Positions 1-7,872 of a DNA stretch of 33,161 nucleotides are shown here, piece after piece. The notes beneath the pieces are model-generated. The model was not told the DNA's origin. It worked only from the letters and a program-made list of their open reading frames with translations, and did no database searches. Source of the stretch: Lampropedia cohaerens. GTDB taxonomy: Bacteria > Pseudomonadota > Gammaproteobacteria > Burkholderiales > Burkholderiaceae_C. The stretch lies in the NCBI RefSeq assembly GCF_001005215.1, contig NZ_LBNQ01000010.1, positions 1 to 33,161 on the forward strand, written 5' to 3'. Numbering within the stretch: the stretch's first letter is position 1; each line of letters starts with the position of its first letter. Made by a program: the position numbers and the translations under genes.

Positions 1-429
1 CGCATCGGCGACGCGCCGATGCTGCCTGAGCTGCTGACGCAGATCCCGGCGACTGAAGCCGTGGCGACGGTGAGCGGCGATGGTGCCTATGACACCAAGG
101 CCTGTCATGCCGCGATTGCGGCACGCGGAGCCGCCGCCGTGATCCCGACCCGCAAGAATGCGCAGACCTGGAAAGGCAGCAGCGCGGGCGTCGAGGCTCG
201 CAACGAAACCTTGCGATCAACCCGGCACCTGGGCCGGACGATCTGGAAGAAATGGAGTGGTTACCACCGGCGCAGCCTGGTGGAAACCAAGATGGGTTGC
301 TTCAAGTTGCTGGGCGAGCGGGTCATGGCCCGAGATTTCGACCGCCAGGTGACGCAGCTTCAGGTGCGCGCGGCGATCCTGAACCAGTTCACGCGCTTGG
401 GCACGCCACACACGATACGTGTGTCCTGA
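1..429 (+). CDS. IS5-family transposase, C-terminal part (5' end outside window)
   Basis: The frame is open from the first base, so the gene begins upstream of the window and only its last 142 codons are present. The visible part matches the DDE transposase core of the IS5 family (IS903-like group). GDGAYD carries the second catalytic Asp, a Cys-His-Ala/RGA/VIPTRKNA stretch follows, and GYHRRSLVETKMG carries the catalytic Glu of the DDE triad. The C-terminal helix (MARDFDRQVTQLQVRAAILN) is also typical. The reading frame is intact here, so the element could be active if its missing half is intact. It is the only supported gene on the plus strand and lies tail-to-tail with fdhE, which fits an insertion just behind the formate dehydrogenase operon. 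Confidence 0.85.
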   Translation, partial: RIGDAPMLPELLTQIPATEAVATVSGDGAYDTKACHAAIAARGAAAVIPTRKNAQTWKGSSAGVEARNETLRSTRHLGRTIWKKWSGYHRRSLVETKMGCFKLLGERVMARDFDRQVTQLQVRAAILNQFTRLGTPHTIRVS

Positions 430-464
430 GCAGACTGGGGAAAGGGGTAGCTGCGCTCAGTGGG

Positions 465-483
465 GCAATTGCGCAACAGCGCC
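465..483 (+). mobile_element. Possible right terminal inverted repeat of the IS5-family element
   Basis: The stretch TTGCGCAACAGCGCC resembles the right ends of IS903-group elements, which often read TTGTGCAACAAAGCCC. It lies about 35 bases after the transposase stop and 15 bases before the fdhE stop codon. The left end and the target duplication are outside the window, so the boundary is tentative. Confidence 0.3.
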
Positions 484-497
484 TCCGCAAACTGTGT

Positions 498-1364
498 CTA
501 CGCGCCGGGCAGCGCGAACGGGTTGAAGCCGCTGCGCCGAAAGCCTTCCGCCTGGGCAGCGTCATCGAGCACCAGCGTGGCCAGATCGTCGGCCACGGTT
601 TCGGCAGCAGGCTCGCGCTCCTGCGAGATGACCTTGAGATAGCTGGTGCAGGCGCCACAGGCTTCTGCGCGCACGGCCGCCTCGGCGGTATCGAAGCTGA
701 GGTAATCCAGGTCCCCTGCCTCGCCGCAGTTGGTGCACTTGGCGCGCACCATGTGCCACTCGCATTCGCACAGTGCGCAGTGCAGATAGCGCAGGCCCTG
801 CCGCTCGCCCGTGTGGATGCGGCTGGCCACCGGCGCGCAGCCGCACATGGGGCAGTGCGCCGTTTCGCCGTCGCGCATCTGCGGCAGTGGCACCCGTCGC
901 GCCAGCTGCGCCACTTCACAAGACAGGGCGGCCCACAGCAGTGGCGCAATGGCGGCATCGACGGCGGCGAACTCGCCTGCCAGTAGCTGCGCACCGGCTT
1001 GCCGACGCACAGCCAAGGGCATCGCCGCCAGCGCATCAAGATGAACTATTACCGGCTGCGGTGCACGCGGGCGCAGGTGCGCGCTCAAGGACTCCAACAG
1101 CACGGGCCAGCGCCCTTCGGCAGCAATCCGTGCCGTGTCCAGCGGAAGATCCGTGGCGACCTCCTCGCCCAGGCACAGCGCCTGCCCGTCCACGATGTCG
1201 GCGGCCAGACGCAGGTAGTCGGCCAGTTCGTGGCCTTCGGCGAGCTGGCGCAGGCGCGCGGCCCGCGTGGCGTAGCGCTCGGCCAGATCGGGCCGCAGAA
1301 TGGGCTCAAAGTGGCGCGTGGCTTCTTCCAGCGGGATGGGGCCGCGCAGCGGCGCCTCGCTCAT
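498..1364 (-). CDS. fdhE: FdhE, formate dehydrogenase accessory/maturation protein
   Basis: This 288-residue protein matches FdhE, a cytoplasmic rubredoxin-like factor needed to make active respiratory formate dehydrogenase, probably by acting on the catalytic subunit before Tat export. The evidence is four Cys-x-x-Cys pairs in the C-terminal half (C171/C174, C196/C199, C210/C213, C236/C239), expected to bind iron, and a helical N-terminal half beginning [13 protein letters not shown]. Its length is near that of E. coli FdhE (309). The ATG overlaps the stop of the cytochrome b subunit gene as ATGA, so it is the last, translationally coupled gene of the operon. An IS element sits immediately behind it, but the reading frame is complete. 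Confidence 0.92.
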   Translation of the reverse strand: MSEAPLRGPIPLEEATRHFEPILRPDLAERYATRAARLRQLAEGHELADYLRLAADIVDGQALCLGEEVATDLPLDTARIAAEGRWPVLLESLSAHLRPRAPQPVIVHLDALAAMPLAVRRQAGAQLLAGEFAAVDAAIAPLLWAALSCEVAQLARRVPLPQMRDGETAHCPMCGCAPVASRIHTGERQGLRYLHCALCECEWHMVRAKCTNCGEAGDLDYLSFDTAEAAVRAEACGACTSYLKVISQEREPAAETVADDLATLVLDDAAQAEGFRRSGFNPFALPGA

Positions 1365-2026
1365 GCCTTGCCCCCGCGGGCCTTGGCTTCCTTGGCCTCC
1401 AATTCATCGGCCCAGCGGTCGTGATGCTGGCGCACCCAGGCCCGCGAAACATAGCCCGTCACCATGCCAGTGATGGAGCCACGCACCCAGATCGCCAGAT
1501 AGATGTGGCCGAGGATCAGCAGGATCAGCCCGATGCCGGCAATCGAATGAGCCAGGATGGCCAGCCGCAGCACCGGTATCGAGAAGAACTCGGCAAAGTA
1601 GGCACGCCACATGATCAGCCCCGAGACCAGCAGGACCACGATGGACAGCATGATGAGCCAGAACAGCACCTTCTGACCGGCGTTGTACTTGCCGATCTTC
1701 AGCGGCTGCGCGTGGTTGTTGAGGATGACGCCCTTGACGTTGCGGAACCAGATGCCATCGGTCCTGGCTGGCAGGTTGTACTTGACGAAGCGCACGAACA
1801 TGAAGCACAGACCGACGAATACGGCAATGCCCAGGAACGGATGCAGCACGCGGGCCATCTGCGGCGTGCCCAGGAAGGCGCTCAACCACGAGAAGGTTGG
1901 GAAGAACCACGACAGGCCTGAGGTTGCCGCAAGAAAGAAGCAAAACACGATGGCCCAGTGGCACAGCCGCTCGGGCAGCTTGGTGCGCAGGATCTTGTCA
2001 CGGTTGGAAGAAGGAATCTGGCTCAT
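1361..2026 (-). CDS. fdoI: Formate dehydrogenase gamma subunit, cytochrome b556
   Basis: This is a 221-residue integral membrane subunit that passes electrons from the iron-sulfur subunit through two b hemes to the quinone pool. Four hydrophobic segments are visible (about residues 22-42, 58-80, 118-140 and 152-180). His23, His62, His160 and His174 keep exactly the spacing of the heme ligands His18, His57, His155 and His169 of E. coli FdnI, shifted by five. The N-terminal motif KLPERLCHW is typical. The start overlaps the fdoH stop (ATGA) and the stop overlaps the fdhE start. Assignment to FdoI rather than FdnI is by convention only; the sequence cannot tell the two paralogues apart. Confidence 0.93.
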   Translation of the reverse strand: MSQIPSSNRDKILRTKLPERLCHWAIVFCFFLAATSGLSWFFPTFSWLSAFLGTPQMARVLHPFLGIAVFVGLCFMFVRFVKYNLPARTDGIWFRNVKGVILNNHAQPLKIGKYNAGQKVLFWLIMLSIVVLLVSGLIMWRAYFAEFFSIPVLRLAILAHSIAGIGLILLILGHIYLAIWVRGSITGMVTGYVSRAWVRQHHDRWADELEAKEAKARGGKA

Positions 2027-2988
2027 GCTTGGCTCCCGGGTTCCGTCTGATTGTCCTCATCGGCCGTGCTGGCCTTGGCGGCTTCCTTGCGGCGAATGCC
2101 TTCCGGCGCACCACCGCCAGGGTGTGGACCTTCCTCGGTGGTGTTGGGGCCAACGCCGATGAAGTGCGCCGCCATTGCGCCCACTGCCACGGCGCCGACC
2201 ACGGCCGCTGCGGGCTTGAGCACGTCCTTCCAGCCCTCGACCACGGCGCTGATCTTGGGCTCCTTGGGCAGACCAGCATAGCGCTCAGGGTCATCCGCGT
2301 GCTGCAGCACGTACATCACATGGGTGCCGCCCACGCCCTGCGGGTCGTACAGGCCGGCATCCTCGAAGCCGCGCTCCTTGAGCTCGGCCACGCGCGAGGC
2401 GGCCAGATCCTTCATCTCCTCCTTGGAGCCAAAGGAGATCGCACCGGTCGGGCAGGTCTTGGCACAGGCCGGCGCCTGGCCAACGGCCAGCCGGTCCGAG
2501 CACAGCGTGCACTTGTAGGCCTTATTGTCTTTCTTGGAGATGCGCGGTACGTCAAACGGGCAACCAGCCACGCAGTAGCCGCAGCCCACGCACAGGTCGG
2601 ACTGGAAGTCCACCACGCCGTTGGCGTACTGCACGATCGCGCCGGGCACCGGGCAAGCCTTGAGGCAGCCGGGGTCCTCGCAATGCATGCAGCCATCCTT
2701 GCGGATCAGCCATTCGAAGACGCCGGTTTCCTCGTCCTCGTGTTCGGTAAAGCGCATCAGCGTCCAGCTATCGGGCGAGAGGTCACGCGGGTTGTCGTAG
2801 ACGCCCACGTTCTCCTCGATCTCGCCGCGCAGGTCGTTCCACTCGTTGCAGGCGACCTGGCAGGCCTTGCAGCCGATGCAGGTGGTCACGTCGATCAGCT
2901 TGGCGACCTCCATCTGGTGGTCGCGCACATGCGGCGCCGGTGTCAGCGCGTTGGTGGCCGAGCGGCGCACGATGTTTTGCGAATTCAT
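2023..2988 (-). CDS. fdoH: Formate dehydrogenase beta subunit, four [4Fe-4S] electron-transfer protein
   Basis: This 321-residue subunit carries electrons from the catalytic subunit to the membrane cytochrome. Ferredoxin-type cysteine clusters are clear: C37, C40, C43 and C47 ([11 protein letters not shown]), then [26 protein letters not shown] and CTLCSDRL...CAKTCP, enough for four clusters. A single transmembrane helix near residues 250-275 ([17 protein letters not shown]) anchors it, as in FdnH. The C-terminal tail after this helix is charged. The protein is slightly longer than E. coli FdnH (294). The ATG overlaps the fdoG stop and the stop overlaps the fdoI start, so the gene is coupled at both ends. 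Confidence 0.95.
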   Translation of the reverse strand: MNSQNIVRRSATNALTPAPHVRDHQMEVAKLIDVTTCIGCKACQVACNEWNDLRGEIEENVGVYDNPRDLSPDSWTLMRFTEHEDEETGVFEWLIRKDGCMHCEDPGCLKACPVPGAIVQYANGVVDFQSDLCVGCGYCVAGCPFDVPRISKKDNKAYKCTLCSDRLAVGQAPACAKTCPTGAISFGSKEEMKDLAASRVAELKERGFEDAGLYDPQGVGGTHVMYVLQHADDPERYAGLPKEPKISAVVEGWKDVLKPAAAVVGAVAVGAMAAHFIGVGPNTTEEGPHPGGGAPEGIRRKEAAKASTADEDNQTEPGSQA

Positions 2989-5900
2989 GCCAATGTTCCT
3001 TCCAGCTTCTCGACGTTGACCAAAAAGGCCTTGAATTCAGGCGTCTGCGAGTTCGCGTCCCCCACCCCCGGCGAGAGGGTGTTGGCCAGATAGCCCTTGC
3101 GCGTCGCGCCTTCGAAGCCCCAGTGGCAAGGAATACCGATCTGCTGCACCTGCTGCCCGGCGACATTGAGCGTGCGCATGCGCTTGGTCACCACCGCCTT
3201 GGCGGTGATGTAGCCGCGCTTGGTGGTGACCTTGACCGTGTCGCCATGGCGGATGCCTTTCTCGCTGGCCAGCTGCTCGCCGATCTCAATGAACTGCTCG
3301 GGCTGCAGCATGGCGTTGAGGTGGCTGTGCTTGGTCCAGTGCCTGAACAGCTCGGTGACCGAGTAGGTCGTCGCTACATAGGGGTAGTCGTGGCGGTTGC
3401 CCATGCGCTCGAGATCGTTCTGGAAGATGCGCGCGGTGGGGTTGTGCGTGACCTCTGCGTGCAGCGGATTCTTGGCAATGGGGCTTTCCACCGGCTCGTA
3501 GTGTTCGGGGAAGGGGCCGTCGTTCATGCCCTGCGCCGAGAACAGCCGCCCCATGCCTTCGGGCAGCATGATGAAGGGGGCCGCCGGCGCACCCGGGGGC
3601 ACCGTGGCCGGGAAATCCGGCACATCCGCGCCGCTCCAGCGCTTGCCGTCCCAGTGCAGGATCTGGCGGTCCGGGTCCCAGGGCTTGCCGTTGATGTCCA
3701 TCGAGGCGCGGTTGTAGAGAATGCGCCGGTTGGCCGGCCAGGCCCAGGCCCAGCCCGGGGTGTTGCCCAGGCCCGCATCGGTGTTGTCGCGGTTGGCCAT
3801 CTGGTTGCCGCGCTCGGTCCACGAGCCGGTAAAGACCCAGCAGAAGCTGGCCGTGGTGCCGTCATCGCGCAGCTGCGAGAAGTCGTCCAGCAGCTGGCCC
3901 TTGCGCAGAATCTGGTTGCCGGCTTCGTCGAACACGTCCTCCAGCGCATAGCCGTTGGCCTCCTTGGCCATCTCCTCGGGATGCGGGAAATACGGGTCGT
4001 GGTAGGTATCGTGGTCCCACGTCATGTGCAGCACCTGCTCGGGGCAGGCGCCGCCTTCTTCCTTATAGAGGCGACGCAGCTCCATCATGATGTCGCCCAG
4101 GATCTTCGGATCGTGGCGCGCCAGTCCCGGCGGCTCCTGCCCGGCAAAGTGCCACTGCAGCCAGCGGCCGGAGTTGACGATGGCGCCATCTTCCTCGGCA
4201 AAGCAGTTCGACGGCAGGCGGAACACCTCCGTCATGATCTCCTCGGTCGGCACGTCGTTGAAGCGGCCCTCGTTGCGCCAGAAGTTGGAGGTCTCGGTGG
4301 CCAGCGGGTCGATGACGACCAGGAACTTCAGCTTCGACAGCGCCTTGGAAGTCTTGTTCTTATCGGGCATCGCCGCCAGCGGGTTGAAGCCCTGGGCAAT
4401 GTAGCCGTTGACTTTGCCCTCGTACATCAGGTCAAAGTAGGCCAGCATGTCGTAGCTGCGGTCCCACTTGGGCAGCAGGTCGAAGGCGAAGTCGTTGTCC
4501 TTCGTGGCATGCTTGCCGTACAGGTTCTTGAGCAGCGAGATGAAGAACTTGGGGGTGTTCTTCCAGTAGTTGACCTGGCCGGGCAGCAGGTCCGATGGTG
4601 TGGTCTCCGCCAGATACTGCGCCAGCGTCTGCTGGTTCTCCGAGGGCAGGTTCATGTAGCCCGGCACGCGCAGCGACAGCAGCCCGAGGTCGGTATAGCC
4701 CTGGATGTTGGAGTGCCCACGCAGCGCATTGACGCCGCCACCGGACATGCCGATGTTGCCCAGCAGCAGCTGGATCATCGCCGCACCGCGGATGATCTGC
4801 GCGCCACCGGTGTGGTGCGTCCAGCCCAGCGCGTACAGCCAAGTCAGCGTCTTGTTCTTGGCCGAGCAGGAACCCATGATCTCCGCAATGCGCAGGAAGT
4901 CCGCCTTCTTGACACCGGTGATCTCCTCGACCATGTCCGGCGTATAGCGATCCACATGTTTTTTCAGCAGCTGCAACACGCAGCGCGGATGCGTCATCGT
5001 CGGATCGCGCAGCACCTGGCCATCGGCATCGCGCTCGTATGTCCAGGACGACTTGTCGTAGGTCTTGGTCTGCGGATCAAAGCCCGAGAACACGCCTTCG
5101 TCGAACCCGAAGTCCTCGCGCACGATCAGCGTGGCATTGGTGTAGTCGCGCACGTACTCGTGCTGGATCTGGTCGGTCTGCAGCAAATAGCGCACCACGC
5201 CCATCAGGAATGCCGCATCCGAGCCGGCTCGGATCGGCGAGAAGATGTCGGCCACTGCTGCCGTGCGGTTGAAGCGCGGATCGACCACGATCACCTTGGC
5301 CTTGTTCTTGGTCTTGGCCTCGATCACCCACTTGAAGCCCACCGGGTGCGCCTCGGCCGGGTTGCCCCCCATGACCACCACCACGTTGGCGTTCTTGATG
5401 TCCACCCAGTGGTTGGTCATCGCGCCGCGGCCAAAGCTCGGCGCCAGCGCCGCCACCGTCGGCGCATGGCACAGCCGCGCCTGACAGTCCAGCCCCAGAA
5501 TGCCCAGTGCCCGCGCGAACTTGAAGTCCAGCACGCCCGTCTCGTTGGAGGCCGCGGACGACGCCAGGAAACCTGTCGTCAGCCAGCGGTTGACGAGCTG
5601 GCCCTTCTCGTTGCGGGCGATGAAGTTGGCGTCACGGTCATCCTTGATCAGGCGGGCGATGCGCTTGGTCGCTTCCTCCCAGGAGATCTTCACCCACTCC
5701 TTGGCCCCGGGCGCGCGGTATTCCGGATGCGTCAGGCGGCTTTTCGAATGGATCATGTCCAGCAGCCCGGCGCCCTTGGGGCACAGCGAACCGCGACTGA
5801 CCGGGTGATCCGGATCACCCTCGATGTGGAAGATGCGTGGCTTGGCGTTCTTGGCGCCATCGCCCAGCGAATACATCAGGATGCCACAGCCCACCGAACA

Positions 5901-6077
5901 ATAGGTGCAGTTGTTGCGCGTCTCCTTGGCGCGCAGCAGCTTGAACGGGCGCACCGCCGCAGGCACCTGCGCCTCGGCCGTAGAAAGGCCCATTGCCGCA
6001 GCAGACAGGGCCGCCGCACCGGCGCCGAGGATCTTGAGGAACTGTCGGCGCCCAGGATTGAGTTTCGTACCAGACAT
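2985..6077 (-). CDS. fdoG: Formate dehydrogenase alpha subunit, molybdopterin catalytic subunit (Cys form)
   Basis: This is the catalytic subunit of respiratory formate dehydrogenase (formate to CO2 plus two electrons), acting in the periplasm. The ATG at 6077 is chosen because it is followed at once by a twin-arginine signal ([16 protein letters not shown]); an in-frame ATG at 6122 would put 15 extra residues before it. The [4Fe-4S] ligands are C57, C60, C64 and C99. The sequence is almost collinear with E. coli FdnG over 1,030 residues, for example [20 protein letters not shown] and [13 protein letters not shown]. At residue 203 (bases 5469-5471), where FdnG has selenocysteine, the codon is TGC: RLCHAPT against the RVUHGPT context in E. 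coli. No selenocysteine machinery is therefore needed. Upstream GGTGAAG is a modest ribosome site. Confidence 0.96.
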   Translation of the reverse strand: MSGTKLNPGRRQFLKILGAGAAALSAAAMGLSTAEAQVPAAVRPFKLLRAKETRNNCTYCSVGCGILMYSLGDGAKNAKPRIFHIEGDPDHPVSRGSLCPKGAGLLDMIHSKSRLTHPEYRAPGAKEWVKISWEEATKRIARLIKDDRDANFIARNEKGQLVNRWLTTGFLASSAASNETGVLDFKFARALGILGLDCQARLCHAPTVAALAPSFGRGAMTNHWVDIKNANVVVVMGGNPAEAHPVGFKWVIEAKTKNKAKVIVVDPRFNRTAAVADIFSPIRAGSDAAFLMGVVRYLLQTDQIQHEYVRDYTNATLIVREDFGFDEGVFSGFDPQTKTYDKSSWTYERDADGQVLRDPTMTHPRCVLQLLKKHVDRYTPDMVEEITGVKKADFLRIAEIMGSCSAKNKTLTWLYALGWTHHTGGAQIIRGAAMIQLLLGNIGMSGGGVNALRGHSNIQGYTDLGLLSLRVPGYMNLPSENQQTLAQYLAETTPSDLLPGQVNYWKNTPKFFISLLKNLYGKHATKDNDFAFDLLPKWDRSYDMLAYFDLMYEGKVNGYIAQGFNPLAAMPDKNKTSKALSKLKFLVVIDPLATETSNFWRNEGRFNDVPTEEIMTEVFRLPSNCFAEEDGAIVNSGRWLQWHFAGQEPPGLARHDPKILGDIMMELRRLYKEEGGACPEQVLHMTWDHDTYHDPYFPHPEEMAKEANGYALEDVFDEAGNQILRKGQLLDDFSQLRDDGTTASFCWVFTGSWTERGNQMANRDNTDAGLGNTPGWAWAWPANRRILYNRASMDINGKPWDPDRQILHWDGKRWSGADVPDFPATVPPGAPAAPFIMLPEGMGRLFSAQGMNDGPFPEHYEPVESPIAKNPLHAEVTHNPTARIFQNDLERMGNRHDYPYVATTYSVTELFRHWTKHSHLNAMLQPEQFIEIGEQLASEKGIRHGDTVKVTTKRGYITAKAVVTKRMRTLNVAGQQVQQIGIPCHWGFEGATRKGYLANTLSPGVGDANSQTPEFKAFLVNVEKLEGTLA

Positions 6078-6181
6078 GGGAACTTCACCATCCCTTTGTT
6101 GATGCACGACAGGCGCGAACATCCATCCGCCGCCATGTCACGCACGGTCCATCGACCCCCCGGGACATCAAAGCAATTCCC

Positions 6182-6218
6182 ACAACAAAAACGGCGGGAT
6201 GCCTGGGGGCATGCCGCC
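6182..6218 (-). terminator. Intrinsic terminator or attenuator in the formate dehydrogenase leader
   Basis: Two 11-base arms at 6193-6203 and 6208-6218 pair with one mismatch around a 4-base loop. Read on the minus strand, the stem is followed directly by GTTTTTGTTGT, the layout of a rho-independent terminator. It lies 105 bases before the fdoG start and about 190 bases after the activator gene. It either ends the activator transcript or, if the operon promoter lies upstream of it, acts as an attenuator. Confidence 0.45.
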
Positions 6219-6221
6219 ATT

Positions 6222-6242
6222 CGTGGAACCTCTCATTCCACG
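6222..6242. promoter_or_regulatory. Perfect 7-base inverted repeat, candidate activator-binding site
   Basis: CGTGGAA (6222-6228) and TTCCACG (6236-6242) form a perfect dyad with centre-to-centre distance of 14 bases, suitable for a Fis-type helix-turn-helix dimer. It lies 145-165 bases before the fdoG start, a normal position for an enhancer of a sigma54-type activator such as the one encoded next door. Assignment is by position only. Confidence 0.35.
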
Positions 6243-6362
6243 GTCTGGTTCATTGATTTTTCATCGGGGGCGCATTTTTATTGTTTGCTGCCTGTGACGC
6301 ACGCACCACAGGTCAGACACGCCCGCAATTTTACCGTCCCAGGGCAAGTCCGTATTGGCACG

Positions 6363-6389
6363 AAACAAAGCCTGACAGGTATCGTCAGG
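6363..6389 (-). terminator. Weak intrinsic terminator behind the sigma54 activator gene
   Basis: CCTGAC/GTCAGG arms (6371-6376 and 6384-6389) with a 7-base loop are followed on the minus strand by CTTTGTTT. The hairpin starts 22 bases after the activator stop codon. The stem is short, so termination would be partial. Confidence 0.35.
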
Positions 6390-6411
6390 TAGCGTGATGG
6401 CGACGTGTCCG

Positions 6412-7827
6412 TCAGGGTGCGGAGCGGAGCGGGATCGGCGGCTCACCGTCGCTGATCTGGTAGCGGCGCATCTTCTCCCACAGCACCTTGCGGCTGATGC
6501 CCAGTGCGTCCGCCGTGGCCTGGCGGCGCCAGCCGTTGGCTTCGAGTTGCGCGATGATGTGGTTGCGCTCCTCCAGGTTCCAGTTCTGGCGGTCCGTTGC
6601 CGCTACCGCGTCCTCCTCCGGTGCCGCAGCAGAAGACGCTGTCGCCAGTGACGCGGCGGCGATGCGCTGCGCCTGCTCCAGGATACGCGTGGTGGCATTG
6701 TTGGCGTTCCAGTCACCGGTCTGGCGCACCGTCACGCCGATGCGCTCGGCCAGATTGCGCAGCTCGCGCACGTTGCCGGGAAAGACCATCTCCGCCACCG
6801 CGTCCATGATGAAGAACGGTGGCTCGCCCAGCTGGGCCAGGCGCTCCTCGCCGATGACCTGCTCCAGCATGCTGCGGAAAATCGCCAGCTTGTCGGCCTC
6901 GCCGCGCTCCTCCAGGCTGGGAATATGCAGTTCGATCACGGCCAGCCGGAAAAACAGATCGGCCCTGAACTGCCCTTGCTGCACCAGCTCGCGCAGAGAG
7001 CGGTTGGTTGCCGCCACCAGACGGAAATCCAGCCGCACCGGCGTGGTCGAGCCCAGCCGCGTGATGCAACGCTCCTCCAACACCCGCAACAGCTTGACCT
7101 GCTGGTATAGCGGCAAATCAGCGATCTCGTCCAGGAACAGCGTGCCGCCATTGGCCTGCTCGAAGTAGCCGCGATGCGCTGCCACCGCACCGGTGAACGA
7201 GCCCTTGGCGTGGCCAAAGAACAGCGACTCGAACAGCCCGTCGGGAATCGCGCCACAGTTGACCACCACGAACGGCCCCTGCCCGTAGCGGGAGTTGCGC
7301 TCGTGCAGGCGTTCGGCCACGCGCTCCTTGCCCACGCCCGTCTCGCCGGTGATGAGCACGCTGTGCTCACAGTCGGCAAAGGTATCGACCTCGCGCAGCA
7401 GGCGCTGCATGCTTTCGGAAACCGCGATGATGTCGCCCGAGCGGCTGGCCTCGCGCCGGCTGCCCTGCAGGCGCTGCAGGATGCGCACCAGCATCGCGCG
7501 CAGCTCGGCGCCCGTGAAGTCGAACGGCAGTACGTGCGAATACTCCATCGCATAGGTGCCGGGGCTTGCCTCGCGCGGATTGGCGCTGACCCACAGCACC
7601 GGCATGCCAAAGCGCCCCTCAATGCCCTGGCGCGTAAAACGCGCGCCTTCCAGCACCGTCACACTGACCACGGCAATCGCCATGCCCAGGTCGTCGCTGT
7701 CGGTCGTCAGGTTCAGCCCGTCCGCCCGCACCACGCCCACACCCAGGCTGGCCACGCAACGCTCGACGCGGTCGGCGATGTCGGCCTGGCCTTCCCAGAC
7801 GTAGATGACGAGTTCTTCGAGATTCAC
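6412..7827 (-). CDS. Sigma54-dependent transcriptional activator (AAA+ with Fis-type DNA-binding domain)
   Basis: This 471-residue protein is a bacterial enhancer-binding protein that uses ATP to open sigma54 promoters. Residues 1-120 have a receiver-like pattern but lack an Asp at the phosphorylation position ([12 protein letters not shown]), so this looks like a pseudo-receiver. The AAA+ domain has Walker A GETGVGKE (161-168), the sigma54-contacting loop as GSFTGA (209-214) instead of GAFTGA, and Walker B TLFLDE (229-234). The C-terminus has a Fis-type helix-turn-helix ([20 protein letters not shown]). The start is GTG, supported by AAAGGA eight bases upstream. It lies 45 bases behind tadG and one leader ahead of fdoG. 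The likely target is the formate dehydrogenase operon; control of tad genes is also possible. Neither is proven. Confidence 0.9.
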   Translation of the reverse strand: MNLEELVIYVWEGQADIADRVERCVASLGVGVVRADGLNLTTDSDDLGMAIAVVSVTVLEGARFTRQGIEGRFGMPVLWVSANPREASPGTYAMEYSHVLPFDFTGAELRAMLVRILQRLQGSRREASRSGDIIAVSESMQRLLREVDTFADCEHSVLITGETGVGKERVAERLHERNSRYGQGPFVVVNCGAIPDGLFESLFFGHAKGSFTGAVAAHRGYFEQANGGTLFLDEIADLPLYQQVKLLRVLEERCITRLGSTTPVRLDFRLVAATNRSLRELVQQGQFRADLFFRLAVIELHIPSLEERGEADKLAIFRSMLEQVIGEERLAQLGEPPFFIMDAVAEMVFPGNVRELRNLAERIGVTVRQTGDWNANNATTRILEQAQRIAAASLATASSAAAPEEDAVAATDRQNWNLEERNHIIAQLEANGWRRQATADALGISRKVLWEKMRRYQISDGEPPIPLRSAP

Positions 7828-7872
7828 TGTGGGCGTCCTTTTTGCAAATCGAAATTCTCTTATTAAACTGGA

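Larger units (their letters stand above)
6078..6411 (-). promoter_or_regulatory. Leader and regulatory region of the formate dehydrogenase operon
   Basis: This 334-base stretch has no gene I can support. It must hold the operon promoter, given the adjacent activator gene. Three inverted repeats stand out: CGTGGAA/TTCCACG (6222-6228 and 6236-6242), a GC-rich hairpin at 6193-6218 and CCTGAC/GTCAGG at 6371-6389. I found no -24/-12 element with correct spacing on the minus strand. The nearest, TGGGACG...TTGC around 6320-6340, has two bases too many between its halves. The AT-rich stretch around 6265-6285 could hold a sigma70 -10 element but none is convincing. Confidence 0.5.

Noticed and set aside
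6315-6345. Possible sigma54 promoter TGGGACG...TTGC on the minus strand
   Set aside because: There are 12 bases between the GG and GC pairs, where sigma54 needs 10, and this spacing is strict.
2940-6392. Plus-strand open frame of 1,150 codons antisense to fdoG
   Set aside because: High GC and the strong codon bias of fdoG leave the opposite frame free of stops. The translation has no recognisable domain, while fdoG is unambiguous.
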